NCBI RefSeq assembly: GCF_001514115.1 | Contig: NZ_KQ948478.1 | Coordinates: 1-64,000 of the forward strand | Source: Streptomyces olivochromogenes | GTDB lineage: Bacteria; Actinomycetota; Actinomycetes; Streptomycetales; Streptomycetaceae | Direction: 5' to 3' | Length of the DNA stretch: 64,000 nt | Shown: positions 27,801-35,707 of the stretch, piece by piece | How the letters are laid out: each line of letters starts with the position of its first letter | Position numbering within the stretch: position 1 is the first letter of the stretch | The notes under the pieces: model-generated | The model's input: only the letters and a program-made list of their open reading frames with translations | What the model was told of the DNA's origin: nothing | Database searches by the model: none | Program-made: the position numbers and the translations under genes

Positions 27801-27991
27801 GATTGCAGTCCTTGGTTCGGCTGGGGCGAAGACACGGCGACCAGCCGGGCCACCGCGTCCTGCAAGTCTGCGACAGGACGGACACGGACAGAGGTCCTGC
27901 CAGAGACAATGATCACGAGCAGGTCTTGGAGTGTTTCCACCACTTCCAGCAGAGCAGTAGCTGCCGCCGGCTCGGCATTACCGCCCAGCAC
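27797..27991 (-). CDS. Small protein coupled to fabV
   Basis: A 64-residue ORF begins at GTG 27991, 11 nt after GGAGG (alternative GTG at 28009). Its stop overlaps the fabV start. The sequence ATALLEVVETLQDLLVIIVS and VRPVADLQDAVARLVAV suggests two amphipathic helices. I recognise no family. Coupling to fabV implies cotranslation, possibly a partner or a leader peptide. Confidence 0.45.
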   Translation of the reverse strand: MLGGNAEPAAATALLEVVETLQDLLVIIVSGRTSVRVRPVADLQDAVARLVAVSSPQPNQGLQS

Positions 27992-28129
27992 TTCGCCTAC
28001 ACCCTCCACTGATCCGCCGCCGGGCCGGACGAGAGGGAGACAGGGCGCTGCCGCCGCTGCGAAGCGGGGCCGCAACGCGGCAGATTGAGGTCTTCCCGTC
28101 CTCCAGGGATGCGGATGACGACGAGACAG

Positions 28130-28225
28130 GGCTGCCGCCGCCCGCACAGGCGCTACGAGCGCAAAGCCGAGCACTTCCTGGCCTTCGCCGGCATCGCCAG
28201 CGCCCTCATCCGCTACCGCCGTTGA
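28130..28225 (+). pseudogene. IS5-family transposase C-terminal tail
   Basis: The plus frame ends RRYERKAEHFLAFAGIASAL then IRYRR and a stop, the usual RYxRKAxHFLAF end of IS5 transposases. Nothing upstream matches the catalytic domain. Confidence 0.55.
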
Positions 28226-28287
28226 ACCAACTGAGGCGGCCGCTTATTGGTTTGCCGCCGGCCAGCCCGGTCGGATAGGAAGCTCGC

Positions 28288-28957
28288 ATGCTAAAGGGCA
28301 GCAAGGTCGGGCTGAGGGCCCGGCACGAGGACGACATCCCGGTCCTGCGGGCCGAGCTCTACGACGACGTGGTCAACGGCTCGCGGGCCGAAAGCCGGCC
28401 GTGGCGGCCGATCACGCCCGGTTCGAAGGACTCGCGGCTCGTAGTGGACGACAAGGAGCAGGGGCTCGTCCCGTTCTCCGTGGTGGAGCTGGACGGCGGC
28501 ACGCTGGTCGGTACCGCGACGCTGTGGGTGTCCGTGCGCCGCCCGGCCATTCCCGACCGGCGGGCAGCGCGGACCGAGTTCCTGCGGGCCGCCACAGCCG
28601 TTCTCGCCGCGCTCGCGGTCAGCGGACTGTTCTCGTCGTTGGTTCCTTCCTTCCTCCGTGAACAGTTGCACGTCCACAACGTCGCAGCTGTCGGCGCAGA
28701 GGTCGGGCTGCCACGGCCAGCGACTGGTTGACAGCCGCGACAAACGTGGCGAGCTCGTCGAGCGTTTGTCGGACAACGCCGCGATGCTGCGTTCCGCCGA
28801 GCGCAACGGGTTCGTCCGCGAGGGCGTGCTGCGCTCCTCGGCCTGGGTGCTGGGCGAGTTCCTGGACGAGGTGCTGCTCGGGCTCCTCGTCCAGGACTGG
28901 AAGCCGGACTCGAAGTTGGAGTCGAAGTTGGACTCGAAGCCAGGCTCGAAGGCCTAG
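28288..28957 (+). pseudogene. GNAT acetyltransferase gene interrupted by an MFS-like fragment
   Basis: The first 80 residues (MLKGSKVGLRARHEDDIPVL, PFSVVELDGGTLVGTATLW) are a GNAT start. The frame then continues into TEFLRAATAVLAALAVSGLF and LVPSFLREQLHVHNVAAVG, which is a transmembrane segment and loop of an MFS transporter (about 28530-28712). In another frame the GNAT end resumes: DNAAMLRSAERNGFVREGVL and GEFLDEVLLGLLVQDW. The acetyl-CoA binding loop is missing. The end carries a Lys/Asp/Ser reiteration (KPDSKLESKLDSKPGSK). Confidence 0.6.
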
Positions 28958-29410
28958 GCTGCCGCCCGACGGTCAAGGGCGGCGCCCTTGAGCACTCCGT
29001 CCGCGAGAGCGCCGACGATCTCGGCACCACGCCGACGGCAGTGCCTGTCGGCATGCCGGGTTGTACAAAGCCGAGTTCTGGCGGGCCGGTGCCCGTCACG
29101 CGGAGCCGGCATGGACGGCCGAGAGCCCGAACGAATCGGTCACTCTGGCGCTTCCAGCCACCGCGTATCCGAGTACAAGGGCGGAGTACATCTCTCGCTG
29201 GTGCTGCCGACGCATGGCATCTACCGGGCCGCGGTGGGCGCTGCGGGCCTGCGCGCATCAGGACGTCGGGACACGGCCCTCGAGCAGGGGAAGGGCTGTA
29301 GGTCCGCTTATGGGCCATGCTCGCCACGCTCGTCGTGTTCACCGCGCTCGCAGGCCTCGTCCTCGACCGACACACCGAACCAATGCACCCAACACCGATG
29401 GAGGAAAGCC
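28958..29410. other. Gap upstream of the hydrolase gene
   Basis: No complete gene is recognised. A short plus ORF from ATG 29316 (MLATLVVFTALAGLVLD) encodes one hydrophobic helix and runs into the hydrolase start; it may be the tail of a lost membrane protein. Plus-strand YKAEFWRAGARHAEP near 29063 may be another relic. Confidence 0.3.
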
Positions 29411-30343
29411 ATGACTGACCCTGCAATCAACGCCCGCGTCTTCGACAACCCGGTCCGCGACCTACCACTCCACGACCTGGCCGGATTCACCCACCGCTGG
29501 GTCGACGCGGGCGGCGTCCGACTTCATGCGGTTGAAGGCGGTCAGCCGAGCGGCCCAGCCGTCGTGCTGCTCGCCGGATTCCCGCAGACCTGGTGGGCAT
29601 GGCGAAAGGTGATGCCCGACCTGGCCGGTCGATTCCACGTCATCGCGATCGACCTGCCAGGCCAGGGCCACTCCGAACGCCCGGAGGGCAGCTACGACAC
29701 GCACACCGTCGCCGCGTACGTCCACGCCGCGGTGAAAGCGCTCGGGGTTTCCACATACTGGCTGGCCGCCCACGACATCGGCGCGTGGGTCGCCTTCTCG
29801 CTCGCCTTGAAATACGAGAGCCAACTGCGTGGCGTCGCACTGCTCGACGCCGGAATCCCGGGCATCACACTCCCCGACACCATCCCGACCGACCCCGAGG
29901 TGGCGTGGAAGACTTGGCACTTCGCATTCCATCTCGTGCCCGACCTTCCCGAGACACTGCTCGCAGGCCGCGAACGCGAGTACGTCGGCTGGTTCCTGAA
30001 GGTCAAAACCCTCTCCCCCGACACCTTCGACGACGCCGAGATCGACCAGTACGCCGCGGCCATCGCCGCTGACGGCGGACTCCGCGCTTCCCTGGCCTAC
30101 TACCGAGACGCCGCTGAGTCGGCGCGAAAGAACCACGCGGCCCTTGAACAACAGCACCTGACAGTGCCGGTTCTCGGGATTTCCAGCAGCCACGGCTCCA
30201 TCCCCGACATGGCAGCTTCCCTCAGGCCGTGGGCCGACGACGCCACCGGGGTCGTCGTGCCGGACGCAGGACACTTCATCCCGGACGAACAACCCGACGC
30301 CGTCGCTGCCGCCCTAGCCCGTTTCACCGCTCAAGGCGACTGA
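29411..30343 (+). CDS. Alpha/beta hydrolase, epoxide hydrolase-like
   Basis: The 310-residue protein starts at an ATG just after GGAGGAAAG. It shows the oxyanion motif LAGFPQTWWAW (about 57-67), DLPGQGHSERPEG, and the nucleophile elbow AAHDIGAW with Asp as nucleophile (near residue 122), as in epoxide hydrolases and dehalogenases. The C-terminal DAGHFIPDEQP supplies the catalytic His. A cytoplasmic enzyme opening epoxides or similar is the likely role. Neighbours give no pathway. Confidence 0.87.
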   Translation: MTDPAINARVFDNPVRDLPLHDLAGFTHRWVDAGGVRLHAVEGGQPSGPAVVLLAGFPQTWWAWRKVMPDLAGRFHVIAIDLPGQGHSERPEGSYDTHTVAAYVHAAVKALGVSTYWLAAHDIGAWVAFSLALKYESQLRGVALLDAGIPGITLPDTIPTDPEVAWKTWHFAFHLVPDLPETLLAGREREYVGWFLKVKTLSPDTFDDAEIDQYAAAIAADGGLRASLAYYRDAAESARKNHAALEQQHLTVPVLGISSSHGSIPDMAASLRPWADDATGVVVPDAGHFIPDEQPDAVAAALARFTAQGD

Positions 30344-30618
30344 CACCGGCCAAATGCCATCTTCTTGAGTACGAGGATGAACTGCGGGCTGTCCGCGGCC
30401 TGCCCCGAGGCCAGGACGAACGCCGGCCGCTCCTCCCACTCGGGAGCGAGGGTCGCGTTCGGTGAATTCGTGGTGAGCCGGAACAGGCAGGTCGCCGGGC
30501 GAACGCAGATCGTATCGACGTCCACACCCCCGTGGTACCACCGTTCTGGGGTGAGGTATTGCCGAGTCACGGTGGAGACCGTCGGGTTGACCCACCCTGA
30601 AATGGAGCCCAGAGGCAC
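30331..30618 (-). CDS. Small hypothetical protein
   Basis: A 95-residue minus ORF from GTG 30618 contains YLTPERWYHGGVDVDTICVR and FRLTTNSPNATLAPEWEERP and FILVLKKMAFG. It reads like protein but matches no family I know. It overlaps the convergent hydrolase end by 13 bp and no clear ribosome binding site is seen, so it may be a remnant. Confidence 0.35.
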   Translation of the reverse strand: MPLGSISGWVNPTVSTVTRQYLTPERWYHGGVDVDTICVRPATCLFRLTTNSPNATLAPEWEERPAFVLASGQAADSPQFILVLKKMAFGRCQSP

Positions 30619-30960
30619 ACCTGAAGTTCATGGACGACAACCAGATCGCCACCAGCGTTTCGGCAACTTCGCCACCGTCCCACTGCCCGACGTCGAAGGC
30701 GCCGTGTCCGAGGCCGAACACGCCCTGGACGAGATCGACGCCGACGGCGTCGTGCCCCTGAGCAACTACGAGGGTGTCCACCTCGGAGACGCGAAGTAAC
30801 CACCGCTCCGGGACGCACTGAACAGGCGGACCCCAAGTTCAAGCTCTTCTACTGGGACACGGAACTGTCGTCCGGACCCACCGCATTCCCCAGCTTCCTG
30901 GCCTTCGCGGACCGCAAGCGCATCTTCTTCGCCAGCAAAGTGTCGCGCCGCTCCTTGCCG
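30619..30960 (+). pseudogene. Amidohydrolase (ACMSD-like) remnant
   Basis: Plus frames give RFGNFATVPLPDVEGAVSEA, EHALDEIDADGVVPLSNYEG and VHLGD, then after a stop and frame change FKLFYWDTELSSGPTAFPSF and LAFADRKRIFFASK. These are the middle and late parts of a 2-amino-3-carboxymuconate-semialdehyde-decarboxylase-like amidohydrolase. The metal-binding N-terminus and a central part are gone. Confidence 0.5.
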
Positions 30961-30998
30961 CGCGCGGCCGAGTTCGATGGTCCGCGTGCGCGACGAAT

Positions 30999-31592
30999 TC
31001 AACTACGAGTCCGGGGGCGGCGTTCACCGGGGGCATCGGAGCTCGCTACGCTGGTCAGGATCGCACTCGCGACAATATCGAAGAGATGATCGGCGCGTGG
31101 GGCGAGCGAGGGTTGATCGCTGAGCCACGCGAGTGCCGCTACCAGCGCGAACACATCGGTGCCATCAATGTCGGCCCGCGCTACGCCCGCGGCCTGGGCA
31201 CGGGCGAGAAGCCGCGCACCGGCCGCGCGCAAGGCGACGCACGAAACGTGGAGTGCGGACCCTGCGTCCTCGATGGCGGCTGCCATCAGCACCGTCACGC
31301 CCCGATACTCGGTTGTCCACGCGACGCAGTCGCGTAGCCACGTAACGAGAGCATCTTCGGGCGAGCTCGACGTCTCCAGCTCGCCTGCCCGCGCCGTCAT
31401 CTCGTCGAAGCTCGTGCGGAGCAGAGCCTCGAGCAGCGCCTCGCGCGTCGGGAAGTGACGCAGCAGCGTCGCGAGCCCGACGTCGGCCCTGCGCGCGATG
31501 TCACGCAGTGACACGTCGACGCCTTGCTCGGTGATGGCGGTGCCCGCAGCTGCCAGCACATGGTCGCGGTTCTTCTTGGCGTCGGCCCGCAT
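30999..31592 (-). CDS. TetR-family repressor of the adjacent oxidoreductase
   Basis: The 197-residue protein has the N-terminal HTH RDHVLAAAGTAITEQGVDVS, LRDIARRADVGLATLLRHFP and TREALLEALL (residues 8-60). AGAGGG precedes the ATG. It is divergent from the quinone-oxidoreductase-like gene at 31703 with 110 bp between, where three operator-like sites lie 21 bp apart. It probably represses both genes; the ligand may be a quinone or other electrophile, by analogy. Confidence 0.88.
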   Translation of the reverse strand: MRADAKKNRDHVLAAAGTAITEQGVDVSLRDIARRADVGLATLLRHFPTREALLEALLRTSFDEMTARAGELETSSSPEDALVTWLRDCVAWTTEYRGVTVLMAAAIEDAGSALHVSCVALRAAGARLLARAQAAGVARADIDGTDVFALVAALAWLSDQPSLAPRADHLFDIVASAILTSVASSDAPGERRPRTRS

Positions 31593-31601
31593 CTGTCCCT
31601 C

Positions 31602-31631
31602 TTGACTATCTGGATCAGTGGTCCATATATT
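31602..31631 (+). promoter_or_regulatory. Promoter of the oxidoreductase gene
   Basis: TTGACT (31602-31607) and TATATT (31626-31631) are separated by 18 nt, close to the primary sigma consensus and unusual in this GC-rich DNA. Operator copies 1 and 2 overlap the spacer and the region just past the -10. Confidence 0.6.
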
Positions 31632-31666
31632 CGGATCAGTGGTCCGGATATGCGGATCGCTGATCC
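31612..31666. promoter_or_regulatory. Three operator-like sites with 21-bp period
   Basis: GGATCAGTGGTCC occurs at 31612-31624 and 31633-31645, and GGATCGCTGATCC at 31654-31666. Each is a near-palindrome GGATCAnTGATCC-like. Start-to-start distance is exactly 21 bp both times, two helical turns, so three TetR dimers would line up on one face of the DNA. Confidence 0.7.
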
Positions 31667-31702
31667 GGTAAGCCTATCCCCCGACAGGGGCAGGAGAAAA
31701 CG

Positions 31703-32713
31703 ATGCCGAGACACACGATGAGGGCGATCCGGGTGCATGAGCACGGTGGCCCTGAAGTTCTGCGTTACGACGAGGTGCCGATTCCCGAGCCGAGGCCGGG
31801 TGAGGTGCTCGTTCGCGTTCACGCGGTTGGTGTCAATCCTCCGGACTGGTACCTGCGCGACGGGCTGACGATCCTGCCTCCGGAGACGAGGCCGAAGTTC
31901 AGCTTGCCCGTGATTCCGGGGACGGACGTGTCTGGCGTCGTCGAGGCCGTCGCCGCGGATGTGGACAGCCTCGACGTAGGTGACGAAGTCTTCGGACTTC
32001 TGCGTTTTCCCAGCTTCGACGGCAGCGCATACGCCGAGTACGTGGCCGCGCCCGCGCCGGACCTCGCGCGCAAGCCGAACGGCATCGATCACGTGCACGC
32101 CGCCGGAACGCCTATGGCCGGGTTGACGGCGTGGCAGTTCCTGATCGAGCTCGGACACGATCATCCGTCGCCCTTCCAGGAGGCACGGCATCGCCCGATG
32201 GCACTCGGCGCCGACACCACGGTGCTCATCAACGGCGCCGCGGGCGGCGTGGGGCACTTCGCAGCACAGCTGGCGAAATGGAAGGGTGCGCGTGTCGTCG
32301 CGGTGGCATCGGGCGCGCATGAATCGTTCCTGCGCGAGCTCGGCGCCGACCAGTTCTTCGACTACACCAAGAGCCGTCCCGAGGAACTCGTGCACGACAT
32401 CGATCTCGTTCTTGACACCGTCGGTGGCCGCGACAGCAGTCGCTTCCTGCGCACGCTCAAGCGAGGCGGCGCCCTGTACCCGGTGTTCTTCGGCGACTAC
32501 GACGACGAAGAAACCGCGAAGCTGGGCGTCACGGTCTCGGGCACCCAGGTCCGCTCGAACGGCGCGCAACTCGCTGAACTGGGACGCCTCCTCGACGCGG
32601 GCACGGTTCGCGTCGCGATAGACAGCACGTTTCCGCTCGCTGACGCCCGAGCGGCACACGAACGCGCAGCGCGGGGGCATATCCGAGGCAAGATCGTACT
32701 CACGGTCGCTTAG
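31703..32713 (+). CDS. NADP-dependent quinone oxidoreductase-like protein (MDR family)
   Basis: The 336-residue protein is a zinc-independent medium-chain dehydrogenase/reductase: GPEVLRYDEVPIPEPRPGEV, HAVGVNPPDWYLRDG, VIPGTDVSGVVEAV, GDEVFGLLRF and the nucleotide-binding VLINGAAGGVGHFAAQLAK (near 173-191). ATG 31703 follows GGAG at 7 nt; ATG 31718 is an alternative. A roughly 15-residue insert (HDHPSPFQEARHRPMAL) precedes the Rossmann fold. It is controlled by the divergent TetR gene, judged by the shared operator region. Confidence 0.9.
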   Translation: MPRHTMRAIRVHEHGGPEVLRYDEVPIPEPRPGEVLVRVHAVGVNPPDWYLRDGLTILPPETRPKFSLPVIPGTDVSGVVEAVAADVDSLDVGDEVFGLLRFPSFDGSAYAEYVAAPAPDLARKPNGIDHVHAAGTPMAGLTAWQFLIELGHDHPSPFQEARHRPMALGADTTVLINGAAGGVGHFAAQLAKWKGARVVAVASGAHESFLRELGADQFFDYTKSRPEELVHDIDLVLDTVGGRDSSRFLRTLKRGGALYPVFFGDYDDEETAKLGVTVSGTQVRSNGAQLAELGRLLDAGTVRVAIDSTFPLADARAAHERAARGHIRGKIVLTVA

Positions 32714-32789
32714 TGGTCCGTTCCGGAAATACTTCAGGGGTTGATCACGCGGTGATCCGGGCGGAGGATTCTTCGATTCTTCCTGCCGA

Positions 32790-33230
32790 TCGGGTGCATG
32801 CCGGTCAAGTCTGGCCGGCAGATCGCCCAGGCCGGAGGCGATGAACCTCCACCGGAACGGCTGTGCCGTGGCGTAGTAGCGGTCATCGCATGCTCGGAGC
32901 CGTTCCTGGACCTCGCGGAGGTCGGTGAAATCGTTGGGCGAGGATGTCGCGCTCGCGCATCACGCGGGCGGTGCGCTTGCGGTTCACCCGCCGCCCCAGA
33001 CGCCGCGGTTCGGCGTGGATGCGCGGGACACCGTAGGTGCGGCGGGAGGCGACGTGCAGCACCGTGATCTCGTGCGCGAGTGCGTCGTCGGCGGCCTGCC
33101 GGGCATGGCGGGCGGCCTCGCCCTCGCGCCACGCGTAATAGGAGGAACGAGCGATGTGCAGCACCCGGCACAGCAGAACGATCGGGTAGTTCGCCTTCTC
33201 CGCGTGGATGAACCGGCACAACTCGCTCAC
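32790..33230 (-). pseudogene. IS3 OrfB start fused to an IS630 transposase tail
   Basis: From 33230 the frame gives an IS3 OrfB N-terminus: AEKANYPIVLLCRVLHIARS, SYYAWREGEAARHARQAADD and YGVPRIHAEPRRLGRRVNRK. After RVMRERDI the DDE domain is missing. Instead minus frames between about 32930 and 32790 give RYYATAQPFRWRFIASGLGD and LPARLDRHAPD, the C-terminal end of an IS630-type transposase. Two elements have been joined by deletion. Confidence 0.6.
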
Positions 33231-33526
33231 CGGTCGTTCTCCTTCACGAAGAAGGCGGTCGCTCTTTTCAGGATCTCGATCGTCTGCTGCTGCTCGCGGT
33301 TCTCCCGCCGCAGCCGCTTGAGCTCCTCACGCTCGGCACTGCTCAATTCGCCGGGAATGCTCTCGCCCCGGTCCGCCTTCGCCTTGCGGTACCAGCCGGG
33401 CAGGAACTCGGAGCTGATGCCGAGCTCCCGGGCGACGGCCGTGACCGTCTTGCCCGAGGAGTCGACGAGCGCGATTGCGTCCCGCTTGAACTCTTCGGTG
33501 TACCGCTTCGTGTACTTGCTTCCCAC
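33227..33526 (-). CDS. IS3-family transposase OrfA
   Basis: This 99-residue OrfA is complete: TKRYTEEFKRDAIALVDSSG, KTVTAVARELGISSEFLPGW (HTH) and a leucine-zipper tail EREELKRLRRENREQQQTIE then ILKRATAFFVKEN. Its end overlaps the orfB start by 4 bp, the normal IS3 layout for frameshift or reinitiation. With orfB truncated, the element cannot move by itself. The IS end lies near 33585, where OmpA-like sequence begins. Confidence 0.75.
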   Translation of the reverse strand: MGSKYTKRYTEEFKRDAIALVDSSGKTVTAVARELGISSEFLPGWYRKAKADRGESIPGELSSAEREELKRLRRENREQQQTIEILKRATAFFVKENDR

Positions 33527-33589
33527 CTGGTGCTACTTCCTCTGGAACCTCAGGTCCCAGTCTCCAGGTGTCCACGATCAAGGGGAAGG

Positions 33590-33769
33590 TTCAGTTCCCG
33601 GCAACGCGCCGACGCCGTACAGGCCTGGCTGGCCGACGTACTCCCGTCAACGGTCACCTTCGAGACGCGAGGATTCGGCGAGCGGCACCCGGCCGCGTCG
33701 AACACGGCGGGGGCCGGACGACGAGAGAACTGGCGCGACGAGATCTCGTTCCCGCGGACGGCGAGTTGA
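33590..33769 (+). pseudogene. OmpA-like domain, C-terminal remnant
   Basis: The plus frame gives SRQRADAVQAWLADVL, TFETRGFGERHPAASNT and DEISFPRTAS before the stop: the second helix-strand unit of an OmpA/peptidoglycan-binding domain. The 5' part ends at the IS3 terminus, so IS insertion plus deletion removed the rest. The RNRRVEI motif is degraded to a shorter form. Confidence 0.5.
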
Positions 33770-33878
33770 CGCGAGTCCAGACGGCCGCACAGAGGAGCGC
33801 GACAATCCACGTCCTGGCCGACGCCGACGCCGAGGTCGAGGTCGAGGTCGAGGTCGCGGCGCAGGACCGTGATGGCCG

Positions 33879-34823
33879 CTACATCTCCAGGGTCGTACCC
33901 ATGCCATGGGCGCGGGCGACATCGTGGACCACCGCCGCCGCAGCGACGTCGAGCGCGGCGTGGCCCGTCGACTTGAAGACTGTCAGCTCGGTGGGCTCGC
34001 GACGGCCGGGATGACGGCCGTCGAGGACCGAGCCGAGGAGGGTGATCCGGTGTGACGGGATGCCTTGCAGTTCGTGGGCCCCCGCCGGCGGAGCCGAGCC
34101 GGCGGCACCCGGCCATTCGACGAAGAGAGATCCGGCGCGGACGGTGTCGGAGGCGAGTTCGTGGCCGTGGGAACCGCCGACGGAGCTGATGTGAGCACCC
34201 TCGGCCGACCACGACGGGTCGAGCACGGGTTCCCGGGCGCTGGTACAGCAGAACACGACGCCGGCCCCGCGGGCCGCCTCCTCGATGGAGCCCGCGGAGG
34301 CGTTCGGGTGCAGTTCCGCAAGCCGCCGGGCCCGCTCAAGATCCTGGCCACCCACGACGAGGGGTGCATCGGCGTCGATCGTCGCGAGCAGTTCGACCTG
34401 GGCGCGGGCCTGAACTCCCGTGCCCAGTACGGCGATCCGGTCCGGGTGAGGGCGTGCCAGCGCGCGCATGGCGATCGTCGCGACGGCGGCGGTGCGTACG
34501 GCGGTGACCGGTTCGGCGTCCATGAGCGCGAGCGGGCGGCCGTCGTGTTCGTCGAACAGGGCTACGACGCCACGATGCGCGCTGCCTCCTGTCCGGCCGG
34601 GCACGGCGAAGACCGACACCAGCTTGGCGGCCAGACCTAGGCCCGGAACGTAGCCCGGCATCGCGCCGAGGAGTCCCGCGGGCGCTTGCGCGGCGATCCG
34701 GGCAGGAGCCGAGACCTCGTCGCGGCTGATCGAGACGAGCGCCTGAGTGACCGCTGTCAGGACCCGCGCCGGATCCAGGCCGGCCCGGGTCTGCGAGCGG
34801 TCGAGGACCAGTACGCCGCTCAT
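33879..34823 (-). CDS. Ornithine cyclodeaminase/mu-crystallin family protein
   Basis: The 314-residue protein has the family Rossmann motif VLGTGVQARAQVELLATI (about 131-148), an early LGAMPGYVPGLGLAAKLVSV and LMDAEPVTAVRTAAVATIAM, and late ISSVGGSHGHELASDTVRAG. Members include ornithine cyclodeaminase, alanine dehydrogenase and imine reductases, so an NAD(P)-dependent step on an amino acid or imine is likely. Its start overlaps the IclR stop by 4 bp (ATGA), making one operon. A GAGGTC 6-bp reiteration lies just past its end (33830-33857). Confidence 0.88.
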   Translation of the reverse strand: MSGVLVLDRSQTRAGLDPARVLTAVTQALVSISRDEVSAPARIAAQAPAGLLGAMPGYVPGLGLAAKLVSVFAVPGRTGGSAHRGVVALFDEHDGRPLALMDAEPVTAVRTAAVATIAMRALARPHPDRIAVLGTGVQARAQVELLATIDADAPLVVGGQDLERARRLAELHPNASAGSIEEAARGAGVVFCCTSAREPVLDPSWSAEGAHISSVGGSHGHELASDTVRAGSLFVEWPGAAGSAPPAGAHELQGIPSHRITLLGSVLDGRHPGRREPTELTVFKSTGHAALDVAAAAVVHDVARAHGMGTTLEM

Positions 34824-35590
34824 CCGGGATCCGCCTGCGGCGACGAGGAAAGGCCCGTCAGCGCGTCCTGCAGTGCGTCCGTCGCGCCGCGGAGCTGCCG
34901 CTTCAGTTCGGACAGGTGCGGCTCGTCGAACTCGGCGTCGAGCCCGACCAGGGTGAGCGCGCAGATCGGCCACCCCTTCGCGGAGACCACGGCCCGGCTC
35001 ACCGACGCGACGAGGTGCTCGGCGCGACCGCGTTCGAAGGCGTAACCGGTGCGTTCGGCCTCCTCGATGTCCGTCAGGAGGCCTTCCGGGCCGGTCAGCG
35101 GATGACCGGCCTCCTCCGCCAGGCGCAGATAGGGGCGTCGCGCGTCCTTGTCGAGCAGTGCCACCAGCGCCACTGGACCGGCGAATCTGTGGACGGGGAG
35201 CATCTCGTCCCGCAGATGATTGATCATCTCCAGTCGCGGCGGTCGTACGACGTCGATCACGCGCGAGCGGTCGGCTTCCAGCACCTGGAGGTTCACCATC
35301 ATGCCGGTGCGCTCCGAGAGGGCCTCCAGCATCGGACGGCCCACCGCGACAAGCGAGTTGTGCGCAGCCGAGTGCGACAGCTGGAGCGCTGCCGCGCCGA
35401 GGAGGTAGTGGTCGTCGGTGCGCAGCACCCAGCCTCGGCGGATCAGGTCGATCAGGACGCGGTAGGCGGTCGCACGATGCAGACCGACCTCGCCCGCGAG
35501 CTCACTGAGGCGCAACGGGCGGTTGGACCGGGCGAGTGCCTCGATCAGGTCCAGTGCCTTGTCGACAGCGGAGCTGGATGGCTTCGGCAT
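34820..35590 (-). CDS. IclR-family transcriptional regulator
   Basis: The 256-residue protein has an N-terminal winged HTH (AVDKALDLIEALARSNRPLR, LSELAGEVGLHRATAYRVLI) and the IclR effector domain (RPMLEALSERTGMMVNLQVL, RFAGPVALVALLD, GYAFERGRAEHLVASVSRAV). The ATG at 35590 follows AAGGGG. It is divergent from the amidohydrolase gene across 117 bp that contain 15-bp direct repeats. It likely controls both directions of the catabolic island, with an effector related to the pathway substrate. Confidence 0.92.
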   Translation of the reverse strand: MPKPSSSAVDKALDLIEALARSNRPLRLSELAGEVGLHRATAYRVLIDLIRRGWVLRTDDHYLLGAAALQLSHSAAHNSLVAVGRPMLEALSERTGMMVNLQVLEADRSRVIDVVRPPRLEMINHLRDEMLPVHRFAGPVALVALLDKDARRPYLRLAEEAGHPLTGPEGLLTDIEEAERTGYAFERGRAEHLVASVSRAVVSAKGWPICALTLVGLDAEFDEPHLSELKRQLRGATDALQDALTGLSSSPQADPG

Positions 35591-35629
35591 GCGTGGCGCC
35601 CCTTGTCGCACTCCGGTGCTACATTCTCG

Positions 35630-35665
35630 ATGTTGCACATGATGATACACATGTTGCGCCTGATG
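35630..35665. promoter_or_regulatory. Two 15-bp direct repeats, IclR operator candidate
   Basis: ATGTTGCACATGATG (35630-35644) and ATGTTGCGCCTGATG (35651-35665) differ at two positions and are 21 bp apart start to start. They lie midway in the divergent IclR/amidohydrolase intergenic region in an AT-richer patch. Confidence 0.6.
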
Positions 35666-35707
35666 TAACACCACTACTTGCGTCCCCACCACGGAGAGGT
35701 CAATTCG

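Noticed and set aside
33830..33857. GAGGTC hexamer run as a regulatory array
   Set aside because: It is short, GC-biased and just past the cyclodeaminase-like gene end; simple slippage explains it.
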